Source: an uncultured Clostridia bacterium
Lineage (GTDB): Bacteria > Bacillota > Clostridia > Oscillospirales > Ruminococcaceae
Direction of reading: 5' to 3'
NCBI GenBank assembly: GCA_945873955.1
Contig: CAMCFA010000001.1
Coordinates: 1 to 64,000, forward strand
DNA length: 64,000 nt
Shown here: in pieces, positions 35,967 to 45,471 of the stretch
Numbering within the stretch: position 1 is the first letter of the stretch
Layout of the letters: every line of letters starts with the position of its first letter
Notes under the pieces: generated by a model
What the model saw: the letters and a program-made list of their open reading frames with translations, nothing else
Told to the model about the DNA's origin: nothing
The model's database searches: none
Position numbers and translations under genes: made by a program

Positions 35967-36668
35967 ATGAATTTTATCAGCGTTTTGTTGAAGGATCTGG
36001 AGCGCTCATCTCCGGGCAGCGCAGACACTGCGCGGCAGGTCGTGGCGCTTCTGGGAAATATTTCACCGAAGTCCGCGCTGTTCGTGGGGGACGAGATCGA
36101 CACCCCGCGGCTCATCAAAGAGAAGTACGGCTGCACTCTCAGAGCTGCGTTCACCGACCAGTTCCGGGCGGAGCAGGGCAGCGCCGCCGGGCTGGATTCA
36201 AGCACGATACAGTTGTTTGAGCTTCCCGGCGAGAACGGCGGGTACGATCTTGTATGGTACAACGGTATCGTGGAGTTCGACGGCTGCACGCAGCGGCTGG
36301 AACAGCTACGTGAGAAGCTGTGCAATGGAGGAACGCTGGTCTACCGCTCGGTTAGCTGGCTCACCGAGCCGTCACCGGACACAAAGCTGTTCTGTCAGCG
36401 CAGGTTCGGGCAGATACTTCCGCTGGACAAGGTTCTTGTCTGTGCGAAGGAGCAGGGCTTCAAGGTGCATGATTTCTACATTGCGCCGAAGTCCGACTGG
36501 TACGGCGGGTACTACGACCCGCTGATCGCCGCAGCCGAGAACTACGCGGGAATACACAAAGAGGACAGCACTGTTTCTCTGGGCATGAGCGAGCTTCGCA
36601 AGGAATACGGAGTGTTTGAAATGCACTGCGAGGAATATAGCTGCGTATACTACATACTGAAAGGTTGA
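35967..36668 (+). CDS. Possible SAM-dependent methyltransferase-like protein
   Basis: A 233-aa protein with an alpha/beta Rossmann-like core: ALFVGDEIDTPRLI (~37-50), an acidic segment, GYDLVWYNGIVEFDG (~91-105) and LREKLCNGGTLVYRSVSWL (~112-130), in the positions of class I methyltransferase motifs I, III and IV, although motif I lacks the usual G-x-G-x-G. The last third (YYDPLIAAAENYAG) is unassigned. It may be an inactive or divergent methyltransferase. Transcribed with mrnC just downstream (5 bp). Confidence 0.55.
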   Translation: MNFISVLLKDLERSSPGSADTARQVVALLGNISPKSALFVGDEIDTPRLIKEKYGCTLRAAFTDQFRAEQGSAAGLDSSTIQLFELPGENGGYDLVWYNGIVEFDGCTQRLEQLREKLCNGGTLVYRSVSWLTEPSPDTKLFCQRRFGQILPLDKVLVCAKEQGFKVHDFYIAPKSDWYGGYYDPLIAAAENYAGIHKEDSTVSLGMSELRKEYGVFEMHCEEYSCVYYILKG

Positions 36669-36673
36669 TGTGA

Positions 36674-37060
36674 ATGACCGAGCGAGAGGCGGCGGCTTAC
36701 AGCCCGAACGTGCTGGCGTTTTACGGCGACTGCGTTTACGAGCTTCTGGTAAGACGAGCCGTAGTCCTGCGTGGAAATACCAGTGCCGGGCGGCTGCACG
36801 ACCTTGCCGTGGAGCAGGTGAAAGCTTCCTATCAGTCAAAGGCAGTGGACGTGATAGAGCCGCTGCTGACCGAGCAGGAGGCGGACATTCTTCGTCGCGG
36901 CAGAAATGCTGGAGGGATCTCCGTGCCGAAAAGCGCCAAGCCCTCTGAGTACCGGCGCGCCACAGCGCTGGAGGCTCTGTTCGGGTATCTCAGCCTTTCA
37001 GAACAGCAGGAGCGCATAAAAGAGCTGTTTTCGGCGATATGCGAGGCGCTCCCGGTTTGA
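36674..37060 (+). CDS. mrnC: Mini-ribonuclease III
   Basis: A 128-aa RNase III-like enzyme without a double-stranded RNA-binding domain, which matures 23S rRNA in Firmicutes. The family start (YSPNVLAFYGDCVYELLVR) contains the metal-binding Asp19; the second motif is ATALEALFGYLSL near 98-110 with the catalytic Glu. Length is standard. Spacing to neighbours is a few bases. Confidence 0.93.
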   Translation: MTEREAAAYSPNVLAFYGDCVYELLVRRAVVLRGNTSAGRLHDLAVEQVKASYQSKAVDVIEPLLTEQEADILRRGRNAGGISVPKSAKPSEYRRATALEALFGYLSLSEQQERIKELFSAICEALPV

Positions 37061-37076
37061 ATTGCGAGGTGCGGCT

Positions 37077-37970
37077 ATGAGTAAAAAAGCGGGTTCGGGG
37101 AGATTGCGCATCGTTTGGCGCTGGATAGTGGATATCGTGGTGATAATAATAGGTTCCGGCATTTACGCGCTTGGAGTCCACAGCTTTACTTCGCCGAACG
37201 ATATCGCGCCGGGCGGCGTCACGGGTATCGCGACGATAGTCAGCAGCGTCACTGACTGGAAGGTCGGTACTCTCATAGGGCTGATGAATATCCCTCTGCT
37301 GATAGCCGGGTTCATTCTGCTGAACAAGCGAGTGATGATACGCACGCTGATCTCTGTCGTGGTACTGTCATTCATGACGGACTACGCGTTCAACGCTGTT
37401 CCGGTGTATATCGCGGAGAGCGGCAGCGGTATACTTGCGGCGATATTCGGCGGACTGCTTATGGGCGCGGGTCTGGGGATAGTCTATGTCCGTGAGGGCA
37501 CTACCGGCGGAACGGATATCGTCATCAAGATTATCAACCGCTTCCGCCCAGAAATGAAGCTGGGAACGATATCGTTCCTCATTAATGCCGCCGTCGCGGC
37601 GCTGGGGTATTTCGTCTACAAGAACCTTGACGTGGTGCTGTACGCTGTGATATCCATTTTTGTGGAGTCAAAGGTCATGGACGCGCTTGTTTACGGCGGT
37701 CTTGAGGGCAAGTTCCTTATGATCTTTTCAAATCAGCCGCAGGAGATCGCGCAGAAGCTGCTGCTGATGAAGCGCGGCGTCACGCTGCTTAAGGGCGAGG
37801 GCGCATACAGCGGCGAGGAACGTCAGGTGATCTGTATCGCCGTACACAAGAACGAGTACGTCAAGGTCAAGCGGATCGTCAAGGAGACCGATCCCGAAGC
37901 ATTTGTAATTATTACCGGCGCGAATGAAGTTCTGGGAAAGGGATTTCAGAAGCTGGATCAACAACTATAA
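37077..37970 (+). CDS. YitT-family membrane protein
   Basis: A 297-aa protein with about five membrane segments in the first ~190 residues (VDIVVIIIGSGIYALGVHSF at ~14-33) and a cytoplasmic DUF2179-type domain at the end (GVTLLKGEGAYSG..RQVICIAVHKNEYVKVKRIVKE). I choose ATG 37077, preceded by GAGG, over the TTG 15 bp earlier. The family is widespread in Firmicutes and its function is not established. Confidence 0.9.
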   Translation: MSKKAGSGRLRIVWRWIVDIVVIIIGSGIYALGVHSFTSPNDIAPGGVTGIATIVSSVTDWKVGTLIGLMNIPLLIAGFILLNKRVMIRTLISVVVLSFMTDYAFNAVPVYIAESGSGILAAIFGGLLMGAGLGIVYVREGTTGGTDIVIKIINRFRPEMKLGTISFLINAAVAALGYFVYKNLDVVLYAVISIFVESKVMDALVYGGLEGKFLMIFSNQPQEIAQKLLLMKRGVTLLKGEGAYSGEERQVICIAVHKNEYVKVKRIVKETDPEAFVIITGANEVLGKGFQKLDQQL

Positions 37971-37990
37971 TTTTTAAGGAGATTTTATCT

Positions 37991-38743
37991 ATGTCAGGAC
38001 ATTCAAAATGGAGCACCATCAAGCGCAAGAAGGGCGAAAAGGACGGCGCAAGAGCAAAGGTATTCACCAAGATCAGCCGTGAGATACTTGTATGTATCAA
38101 GGAAACCGGCAGCGCAGACCCGGCGAACAATTCCCGCCTGTACACCCTTGTGCAGAAAGCCAAGAGCAACAATATCCCCAACGATAATATCGACAGACTT
38201 CTGAAAAAGGCTGCCGGCGGCGCAGAGAAGAACGACTACGAGGAGTGCGTATACGAGGGCTACGGACCTAACGGCGTTGCGGTTATCGTAGAGTGCCTTA
38301 CCGACAACAGAAACCGTACCGCAGGAGAGATCCGTCACTATTTTGATAAGTTCGGCGGCAATATGGGCGCTTCCGGCTGCGTATCTTTCATGTTCTCCCT
38401 CAAGGGAATCGTGGTTCTTGACAACGAGGACGGCGACATCGACGAGGACAAGGCTATGGAGGATATCCTTGAAGCCGGCGGCGACGATTTCAGCTTTGAG
38501 GACGGCGTAGTTGAGATCACTACCGATCCTAGCTCTGTTGGAGCGGTTTCCGAAGCGCTCACAAAGCTTGGCTATAAGGTCATCTCCGCTGAGGCAGAGC
38601 AGGTGCCCTCTACATACACCACTCTCACCGACGAGGATCACATCAAGAAGATGAACCTCCTCCTCGAAGCCCTCGACGACAACGACGACGTTCAGAACGT
38701 TTGGCACAACTGGGACGGCGCAGGAGAAGATTCCGAGGACTGA
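37991..38743 (+). CDS. YebC/PmpR-family protein
   Basis: A 250-aa protein beginning MSGHSKWSTIKRKKGEKDGARAKVF, the fixed family start, with KAKSNNIPNDNIDRLLKKA (~55-73) and GYGPNGVAVIVECLTDNRNRT (~90-110). By family it is either a transcriptional regulator or a translation factor acting on polyproline stalls. AAGGAG precedes the ATG. It ends the plus-strand run at a strong terminator. Confidence 0.95.
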   Translation: MSGHSKWSTIKRKKGEKDGARAKVFTKISREILVCIKETGSADPANNSRLYTLVQKAKSNNIPNDNIDRLLKKAAGGAEKNDYEECVYEGYGPNGVAVIVECLTDNRNRTAGEIRHYFDKFGGNMGASGCVSFMFSLKGIVVLDNEDGDIDEDKAMEDILEAGGDDFSFEDGVVEITTDPSSVGAVSEALTKLGYKVISAEAEQVPSTYTTLTDEDHIKKMNLLLEALDDNDDVQNVWHNWDGAGEDSED

Positions 38744-38762
38744 TTTGTTTCTGAAATACAGT

Positions 38763-38797
38763 ACCGGGCGGCAGGATCACTCTGCCGCCCGGTTTTA
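38763..38797. terminator. Convergent terminator between the YebC gene and the ABC exporter
   Basis: Perfect 12-bp stem ACCGGGCGGCAG (38763-38774) / CTGCCGCCCGGT (38782-38793), followed by TTTTA on the plus strand. Confidence 0.9.
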
Positions 38798-38813
38798 TGC
38801 AATTTTTTGAGGC

Positions 38814-40598
38814 TTAGACCGCGAACTGACTGTTATACAGCTTTGCGTAGAATCCGTCCTGTTTCAGAAGCTGGTCGTGGTTGCCTTGCTCAATTATGTG
38901 ACCGTCTTTCATTACAAGTATCACGTCCGCTTCACGGATAGTTGAAAGCCTGTGCGCTACGATAAAGCTGGTTCTGCCTTTCATCATGCGCGCGAACGCT
39001 TCTTGAATCTTTATTTCGGTTCGGGTGTCTATTGAGGAGGTCGCCTCGTCCAGAATCAGCATTGGCGGCAGGCAAAGCATTACTCTGGTAATGCACAGAA
39101 GCTGTTTCTGCCCCTGTGAGAGATTTCCGCCGTCCTCTGTGATCACAGTGTCGTACCCCTGAGGCAGACGCTTTATAAAGCTGTGCGCGTGGGAAGCCTT
39201 CGCGGCGGCAATGACCTCCTCGTCGGTGGCGTCGGGTTTGCCCATAACGATATTATCGCGGATCGTGCCGGATTTAAGCCACGTTTCCTGCAATACCATG
39301 CCGTAACTGCTGCGCAGGCTGTTTCGTGTGACGTCGCGGATATCATTGCCCTCGACCTTTATAGAGCCGCCGTTTACGTCGTAGAATCTCATCAGCAGGT
39401 TGATTATCGTCGTCTTGCCGCAGCCGGTCGGACCTACTATCGCGATACGCTGACCGGGCTGCACAGAGAGGTTCAGACCCTCAATAAGCTTCCTGTCGGG
39501 AACGTAGGAGAATTCCACGTCGGAAAGCTCCACGCTGCCTTCAACGTTGTTGAGCGTAACTGCATTCGCCGGCTCGCTGACCTGTGGTTCCTCCTCGATA
39601 AGCTCAAAAATCCGGGAGGCGCACGCCAGCGCGTTTTGCAGCTCGGTTATAACGCCGGAGATCTCGTTGAACGGCTTGGTATACTGGTTTGAGTAAGAAA
39701 GGCAGCAGGAAAGCTGACCTATCGTGAAAGGATTCGCAGTTCCCGCCGTGGCAATGCAAATAAGCGCGCCGGACAGGGCAACTCCCGCGTATACAACGCT
39801 GTTTACAAAACGTGTGGAGGGGTTCGTAAGGGAGGAGAAGAATGTCGCTTTCAGTGAGCAGTCCGCAAGGCGTTCGTTGATCTCGTCGAACTTCTCCAGT
39901 GCCTCGTCCTCATGCGAGAACGCTTGTACGACCTTCTGGCTGCCTATCATTTCGTCAATGAACGCAGTCTGCTGACCTCTGGTTTCCGACTGCAAATGGA
40001 ACATGCGGTAGGTGCGGGTAGAAATGAACCTCGCGATAAACAGCGACAGCGGAGTGACCAGTACTACCACCAGCGCGATCTGCCAGCTAATTGTAAACAG
40101 GAACACCAGCGTGCCCAGAATAGTCACGACCCCGGTGAAAAGCTGTGTAAAGCCCATTAGCAGACCCTCGGCGAACTGGTCGGCGTCCGCGATAACGCGG
40201 TTCACAATTTCGCCGGAGGGGTGAGCGTCAATGTATTTCAGCGGCAGTATCTCTATCTTCTTGAACGCTTCGTTGCGGATATCACGCACCACATGGTAGG
40301 TTATGCGGTTGTTTATAGTGTTCATCAGCCACTGTACCACCGCGGTAATGCCAATTACGATCGCGGTTTTGATGAGTATACGTGCGATACCGTCAAAATC
40401 AACATTGTTCTGCCCGACGATAAGGTCGATAGCGTCACCGATAAGAATAGGAGCGTACAGAGTCAGCGCAACAGTAACGGCGGCAAGAATTACCGAAACT
40501 GCCATAAGAAACCCGTGCCTTCCGACATATTTCAGCACCTTTTTCAGCGTACCCTTAGGTGCGGAGGACTTTTTTATCTTTTTAGCTCTCTCAGCCAT
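38814..40598 (-). CDS. ABC exporter half-transporter (catalytically intact NBD)
   Basis: A 594-aa fused transmembrane/ATPase half-transporter: six membrane helices (~35-330), then Walker A GPTGCGKTT near 390, Q loop VLQETWL, signature LSQGQKQ near 492, Walker B ILDEATSSID near 514 with catalytic Glu, and H loop VAHRLS. The partner gene ends immediately upstream (TGAATG junction). Its intact Glu and the partner's Asp fit an asymmetric heterodimeric multidrug exporter of the BmrCD/LmrCD kind. Substrate unknown. Confidence 0.95.
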   Translation of the reverse strand: MAERAKKIKKSSAPKGTLKKVLKYVGRHGFLMAVSVILAAVTVALTLYAPILIGDAIDLIVGQNNVDFDGIARILIKTAIVIGITAVVQWLMNTINNRITYHVVRDIRNEAFKKIEILPLKYIDAHPSGEIVNRVIADADQFAEGLLMGFTQLFTGVVTILGTLVFLFTISWQIALVVVLVTPLSLFIARFISTRTYRMFHLQSETRGQQTAFIDEMIGSQKVVQAFSHEDEALEKFDEINERLADCSLKATFFSSLTNPSTRFVNSVVYAGVALSGALICIATAGTANPFTIGQLSCCLSYSNQYTKPFNEISGVITELQNALACASRIFELIEEEPQVSEPANAVTLNNVEGSVELSDVEFSYVPDRKLIEGLNLSVQPGQRIAIVGPTGCGKTTIINLLMRFYDVNGGSIKVEGNDIRDVTRNSLRSSYGMVLQETWLKSGTIRDNIVMGKPDATDEEVIAAAKASHAHSFIKRLPQGYDTVITEDGGNLSQGQKQLLCITRVMLCLPPMLILDEATSSIDTRTEIKIQEAFARMMKGRTSFIVAHRLSTIREADVILVMKDGHIIEQGNHDQLLKQDGFYAKLYNSQFAV

Positions 40599-42335
40599 TC
40601 AGACCGCCTCCTTTCCGTTGGACTCTGCCTTGAACTGTGAGTTGTAAATCTCGCTGTAAACCGGGCAGGAGCTAAGCAGATCCTCGTGCTTACCGATACC
40701 GACGATCTTTCCGTCGTCCAGCACGATTATCTTGTCCGCGTGCTGAATTGAGGAAGTCCTCTGCGACACGATGAAAACAGTAGGCTTGCTGTCCATTTCC
40801 CGGATAGCCTTGCGCAGAGCCGCGTCCGTCGCGAAGTCCAGCGCAGAAGCGCTGTCGTCCAGAATGAGTATTTCCGGCTCTTTCACCAGCGCCCGCGCAA
40901 TGGTGAACCTCTGCCGCTGACCGCCGGAAAGATTGCGTCCGCCCTGCTCGATCTCGTAGTCAAGACCGCCCTTTGACTCTATAACGTCCGCAGCCTGAGC
41001 GGTTTTCGCCGCCGTCATTATCTCCTCGTCGGTGGCGTCGTTTTTGCCCCACTGCATGTTTTCACGTATTGAACCCTTGAAAAGCACCGCTTTCTGCGGC
41101 ACGATACCGATTTTTTCCCTCAGTTCCGGCAGGGGGAAGCTGTTCACGTTGCGCCCGCCGATAAGCACTTCTCCCTCGGTAGCGTCGTAGAAGCGAGGTA
41201 TCATATTCACAAGCGAGGTCTTGCCGGAGCCTGTGCCGCCGATTATACCGACGGTTTCCCCGCGCTTCACAGCGAAATCCATTCCCGTGAGAGAGTCCTC
41301 GCCGGCGTCGCGGTATTTCAGCGAAACATTGCGGAACTCAACTGCGTTGCTTTCGTCACCGATAATGGAGCAGTCATCAGAGATAGTCTGAGAGGACTTT
41401 ATCTCAAACAGCGCCTGTACGCGGTTCCCGCAGGCAACGCACTTTGTAAGGCTGATAATAAGGTTAGCCAGCTTGATAAGCTCCACCAGTATCTGCGACA
41501 TGTAGTTGTACAGCGCCACCACGTCGCCCTGCGACAGTATACCGGAATTTACCTGTACCGAGCCGGTCTGGATAAGCCAGATGATCGCAAGGTTAATTAT
41601 GATGTAGGTGAGTGGGTTCATCAGTGCGGAGATCCTGCCGACAAACTTCTGTCCCGCGGTAAGCTCCTCATTGCGGCGGGTGAAGCTGTCAACCTCCTGC
41701 TCCTCCTTGCAGAACGCGCGGATAACACGCACACCGGTGAGGTTCTCGCGGGTTATACCAAGCACCTTGTCCAGTCTCTGCTGAACCTTTTTGTACAGCG
41801 GTATACACCACAGCATTATCCCGAAAATCACCACCGACAGCAGCGGTATTGCCGCCACGAATACCAGAGCCGCCTGAACATTCACGGTGAACGCCATGAT
41901 CATAGCGCCGAATACCACAAACGGCGAGCGGAGCAGCAGTCGCAGCGTGAGGTTCACACCGTTCTGTATCTGGTTCATGTCGCTTGTCATTCGGGTGATA
42001 AGGGTGGAAGTTCCCACATGGTCTATCTCCGAGTAGGAAAGGCTCTCAATGTGGCGGAACAGCTCGTGCTTTACCTTTGTGGAGAATCCCACCGCCGCCT
42101 TTGCGGCAAAATATTGAGCCGTGATAGAGAACGCAAGTCCCACAACGCCAAGACCCACCAGAAGCAGTACCATTCCGACCACATAGCCCCGGTCGCCGTT
42201 CGCGATACCGTCGTCAATGATTGAGGCAATGACCAGCGGCACGAACAGCTCCAGCAGAGCCTCCAGCAGCTTAAACAGCGGCCCAAGCACACATTCTTTT
42301 TTGTATTTCTTCAAATGTACCAGCAGCTTGAACAA
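40599..42335 (-). CDS. ABC exporter half-transporter (degenerate NBD)
   Basis: A 578-aa partner of the downstream ABC gene: six membrane helices, Walker A GGTGSGKTS near 366, signature LSGGQRQ, and Walker B ILDDSASALD near 491, where Asp replaces the catalytic Glu. This is the hallmark of the degenerate half in heterodimeric exporters. I use the TTG start at 42335 because AAAAGGAG lies 9 bases before it; the open frame extends 30 bp further upstream through that site. It lies opposite a LysR gene, with about 140 bp between. Confidence 0.93.
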   Translation of the reverse strand: MFKLLVHLKKYKKECVLGPLFKLLEALLELFVPLVIASIIDDGIANGDRGYVVGMVLLLVGLGVVGLAFSITAQYFAAKAAVGFSTKVKHELFRHIESLSYSEIDHVGTSTLITRMTSDMNQIQNGVNLTLRLLLRSPFVVFGAMIMAFTVNVQAALVFVAAIPLLSVVIFGIMLWCIPLYKKVQQRLDKVLGITRENLTGVRVIRAFCKEEQEVDSFTRRNEELTAGQKFVGRISALMNPLTYIIINLAIIWLIQTGSVQVNSGILSQGDVVALYNYMSQILVELIKLANLIISLTKCVACGNRVQALFEIKSSQTISDDCSIIGDESNAVEFRNVSLKYRDAGEDSLTGMDFAVKRGETVGIIGGTGSGKTSLVNMIPRFYDATEGEVLIGGRNVNSFPLPELREKIGIVPQKAVLFKGSIRENMQWGKNDATDEEIMTAAKTAQAADVIESKGGLDYEIEQGGRNLSGGQRQRFTIARALVKEPEILILDDSASALDFATDAALRKAIREMDSKPTVFIVSQRTSSIQHADKIIVLDDGKIVGIGKHEDLLSSCPVYSEIYNSQFKAESNGKEAV

Positions 42336-42474
42336 AAATAACAACTCCTTTTTTTGACTTGACAAATCGCCAGAATTAGTATATCATAAAATAAGGATAT
42401 TTTAAAGATATATCACGTAATTTTACTATACTATTTTCGTATACAAATAATACTCTGTCAATATAGGTGAGAAT

Positions 42475-43332
42475 ATGGATCTGAAGCAGCTAAAATATTT
42501 TGTTACCGTCGCGGAGCAGGGTACGATCAGCGCTGCCGCAAAGAAGCTGTATATGTCGCAGCCGCCCCTCAGCACACAGATGAAGCTGATCGAGCAGGAA
42601 TTAGGCTGCCAGCTTTTCGAACGCGGTCAGAAGCATATCCGATTGACCGAGAGCGGCAAACTGTTGTACGAACGCGCACAGACCATGATCAAAATGGAGT
42701 CAGTCATGCGGCAGGACTTAGCCGCCTGCGCCCGGGCAGAAAAGGACACAGTCCGTATCGGCGTGGTGTCCTCCGTGATATGCACAAGGGCGGGGGAGTG
42801 GATCTCTGAATTTCTAGCGGAAAACAGCGGCGTCCGGTTTGAGATATTCGAGAGCGACACTTATTCGCTGATTGAAAAGCTGCGGGCGGATATCGTTCAT
42901 GCGGTGCTTGTAAGAACGCCGTTCCCGGAGAACGAGTTCGCCGTGCATAGTATTGCCGAGGAACAAATGATAGCCGTCTGCCGCCGCGGAGGTTTCTCCG
43001 GTGAAGTTTCAATACAGGAGCTTTCAGAGAAGCCGCTGATAGTATACCGCAGATGGGAGTCAATTATCAGAGAGGAGTTCGCGCGGGTAGGTTATGAACC
43101 TCATTGTATGTGCGTATGCGACGACGCCCGCACAGCGGTGAATCTCGCAGAACGCACCGCGGGGATATCCCTTGTACCGGCGTCCGCGGCGGGGCTTATT
43201 CACCCGGAGCTTGCCGAACCGATTACTATCACGGATTGTTCTATCACCTCCGCGATAGTGCTGGTACATAAGAAAAACGCTTACTTCCCGGAAAGCGTGA
43301 AGCGTTTCACGGAGTACCTTAAAAGAATATAA
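42475..43332 (+). CDS. LysR-family transcriptional regulator
   Basis: A 285-aa LysR protein. The N-terminal winged helix-turn-helix (MDLKQLKYFVTVAEQGTIS, ~1-60) has the recognition helix LYMSQPPLSTQMKLIEQE. The co-inducer domain (90-285) shows two subdomains. It is divergent from the ABC exporter, a layout typical of LysR regulators and their targets, so it may control the exporter. The ligand is unknown. Confidence 0.93.
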   Translation: MDLKQLKYFVTVAEQGTISAAAKKLYMSQPPLSTQMKLIEQELGCQLFERGQKHIRLTESGKLLYERAQTMIKMESVMRQDLAACARAEKDTVRIGVVSSVICTRAGEWISEFLAENSGVRFEIFESDTYSLIEKLRADIVHAVLVRTPFPENEFAVHSIAEEQMIAVCRRGGFSGEVSIQELSEKPLIVYRRWESIIREEFARVGYEPHCMCVCDDARTAVNLAERTAGISLVPASAAGLIHPELAEPITITDCSITSAIVLVHKKNAYFPESVKRFTEYLKRI

Positions 43333-43364
43333 AAAAAACGCACGCTCTCGTAAAGAAAGCGTGC
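43331..43364 (-). terminator. Terminator of the first GH5 gene
   Basis: GCACGCT (43340-43346) / AGCGTGC (43358-43364) with a long T run on the minus strand. It also lies just past the LysR stop. Confidence 0.8.
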
Positions 43365-43380
43365 CGCTTGCTGTATTAAT

Positions 43381-45210
43381 TTACGGTGCAGTGAATGTAA
43401 AGGTCACGGAGATAGTGTCAACATACTGCTTGTCACCAAGCTTCAGTATCTGCGCAGAGCAGTCGGTGAGATCGCCGTCAGCAGTTCGCGCCTCGTCCGG
43501 AACGCTGCTTACCCAAGCATTGTAGAGGTTCACTCTGGTGCAGTGCTCGTCATCGCTGGAGGTGTAGCTGCGACCCTGCAATTCATACGGCTCGCCGTTG
43601 ATGAGTATCTCGTCTATCGTTACGATATACCCCGGGAACAAGTCCTCGCCGTTGGAAATACCCAGCGCTGAGAACGCAACGCCCTTTGCAGATCCTGCTC
43701 CGGTAAAATCAAGGCTTACAGTATAAGTGCCTTCGCCGGTGATAAGCGCGTTCTGCTCTTTGATTCCCTTTGTCTTGTTGGTCGGGTCGTAGTTATCGCC
43801 CACGCTGTACGACTTGGTGTAGTCGCTGCTCTGGTACATTATCCACGCTATTGCGGAGTCCTCGGACGGCATAAGATCAATGCCTGCAACGGATTCCTCC
43901 ATAGCGAAAGTGTAGGTTTCCTCAAGCCGCATCTGAGCCGCAGATTTTATCTCCTCAACCGACTTGCCGGATTCGTTAGCCAGTGCGCGCTCCGCGAAAA
44001 GCTCCGCAAGGTTCTCGTCGGAAAGGGTGTTCGAGATACGCTTGTAGAAGTTGCTGCAATCCCACAGCACAGGGCAGAAATCGTAAACATCGCAGTTGTC
44101 CATGAGGTTAGCGTAGAACTTGTCGGTGTCCTCCTTGATACCGCCGTTCTTCTTCATAACTGCGTATTCGCCGATAACAACGCCGTAACCCTGCTTTGAG
44201 AACTTGCTGAGCTTTTCAAACAGGTCGTTCTGCTCTTTAAGGTCGCTGGGAGAGCCCCACTGGTTCACGCCGTCAGTGCCGCAGTAATCCCACGGTGTGT
44301 AGTAGTGAACAGAAAGCAGCAGCTTGCTGTCAGCGGTGTCCTCCGGCATGACGAAACGGTCGTCGCAGGTCTTTGTGATGTCGGTGTTGTACCCGGCGAT
44401 CAGCAGGAATCTGTCGGCATTGTTGCCGCCCAGCGAACGTATAAGCTTCACGAACTCGCTGTTGATGAGGTTCGTGGTCGCGTAGCACTCGTTCTCGTTA
44501 AGTACGCCCTTAGAGCCGGTGATCTCCTTGTCGTTCAGCCGGTCGCCCAGTTCCTCGTTTGCAGACTCAAATATCAGCTTGTAGGAGCGGTCGGCGAAAT
44601 GCTCGCCTATCTGCGTCCACATGGACTTGTACATCTCCATAGCGCGGTCGCGGGTCTCCTGCTCCTTAGCGCCGAACATTCCCCACCAGCCGCCGTCCCA
44701 ATGGTCGTTAATGATGACGTACATGTCTGCGTCCAGCGCCCATGTAACTATCTCGTCCACGCGGTTCATGAGCCGCTCGTCAATGGTGTAGTCGCCGCTC
44801 TCGAAGTTCATGCCGTTAGTCCACGCGACAGGTATTCTTATCGTGTCGAAACCGGCGGCTTTCATGCCCTTGATCATTTCCTCGGTGGTTCTGGGCTGTC
44901 CCCAGCCTGTTTCAAATGAGTCCGGGCTGGAGCCTGTCAGATAGCCTTGATGATTGTACGCTTCCAGTGTGTTGCCGAGATTTATGCCGTTGCCCATTGC
45001 ACGGATAACTTCAAGAGATGTCATTGTGTTACCCTCTGCCGGGTCGGAAGCGTCCTCCGGCGAAGATACGTCCGCCGAAGTTGTACCGCTGTCAGCGTTT
45101 CCACCCGATACCGAACCCTCCGACGAAGTCCCGCCGGAGCAGCCGGTGAGCGCAATTACAGCAGCCAGCAGCGAAGCAATGCAGGCTCTTTTAAACGAAG
45201 ATCTCATCAT
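43381..45210 (-). CDS. Lipoprotein GH5 endoglucanase (cellulase)
   Basis: A 609-aa secreted lipoprotein. The signal sequence ends in the lipobox LTGC (Cys24), followed by a Ser/Gly/Asp-rich linker to ~70. The GH5 domain spans ~70-420, with RIPVAWTNG, NDHWDGGWWGMFG, the acid/base Glu in FESANEELG (~219) and the nucleophile Glu in VIGEYAV (~348). A beta-rich C-terminal module of about 190 residues (~420-609) may bind carbohydrate. Start: ATG 45210, with GGAGG close upstream. No dockerin is visible, so it is held by lipid anchoring. Confidence 0.93.
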   Translation of the reverse strand: MMRSSFKRACIASLLAAVIALTGCSGGTSSEGSVSGGNADSGTTSADVSSPEDASDPAEGNTMTSLEVIRAMGNGINLGNTLEAYNHQGYLTGSSPDSFETGWGQPRTTEEMIKGMKAAGFDTIRIPVAWTNGMNFESGDYTIDERLMNRVDEIVTWALDADMYVIINDHWDGGWWGMFGAKEQETRDRAMEMYKSMWTQIGEHFADRSYKLIFESANEELGDRLNDKEITGSKGVLNENECYATTNLINSEFVKLIRSLGGNNADRFLLIAGYNTDITKTCDDRFVMPEDTADSKLLLSVHYYTPWDYCGTDGVNQWGSPSDLKEQNDLFEKLSKFSKQGYGVVIGEYAVMKKNGGIKEDTDKFYANLMDNCDVYDFCPVLWDCSNFYKRISNTLSDENLAELFAERALANESGKSVEEIKSAAQMRLEETYTFAMEESVAGIDLMPSEDSAIAWIMYQSSDYTKSYSVGDNYDPTNKTKGIKEQNALITGEGTYTVSLDFTGAGSAKGVAFSALGISNGEDLFPGYIVTIDEILINGEPYELQGRSYTSSDDEHCTRVNLYNAWVSSVPDEARTADGDLTDCSAQILKLGDKQYVDTISVTFTFTAP

Positions 45211-45240
45211 AAATTCCTCCGATATGTTCATGTCAGTAGT

Positions 45241-45254
45241 ATCGTTAAAACGAT
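45241..45254. promoter_or_regulatory. LacI/CcpA-type operator at the GH5 promoter
   Basis: On the minus strand: TGTAATCGTTTTAA with a dyad ATCGTT/AACGAT. It begins about 4-9 bp after the -10 element, covering the expected transcription start. It matches the catabolite (cre) consensus TGWAANCGNTWWCA at 13 of 14 positions. Confidence 0.6.
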
Positions 45255-45263
45255 TACATGAGT

Positions 45264-45292
45264 ATTCTAGCACAAAAACATTTAAATTTCAA
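45264..45292 (-). promoter_or_regulatory. Promoter of the first GH5 gene
   Basis: Minus strand: TTGAAA (45287-45292), 17 bp, TAGAAT (45264-45269). Confidence 0.72.
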
Positions 45293-45390
45293 GCGGTTTT
45301 TTGGACATCTTACAGTACAAAAACGACAAATGGGAATATGTTTATATCTTTCGGGTAAATGCGCACGAATTACTGTCGCATGACAGGCGC

Positions 45391-45419
45391 TTGATTTTTT
45401 CTGCGTATTGATATATAAT
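45391..45419 (+). promoter_or_regulatory. Promoter of the TrmH-like gene
   Basis: TTGATT (45391-45396), 17 bp, TATAAT (45414-45419). Confidence 0.72.
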
Positions 45420-45471
45420 AGAGTAGAATTCCGCGGCAAACAGCGGAAAATACGACCAAGTGAGAAGAATT

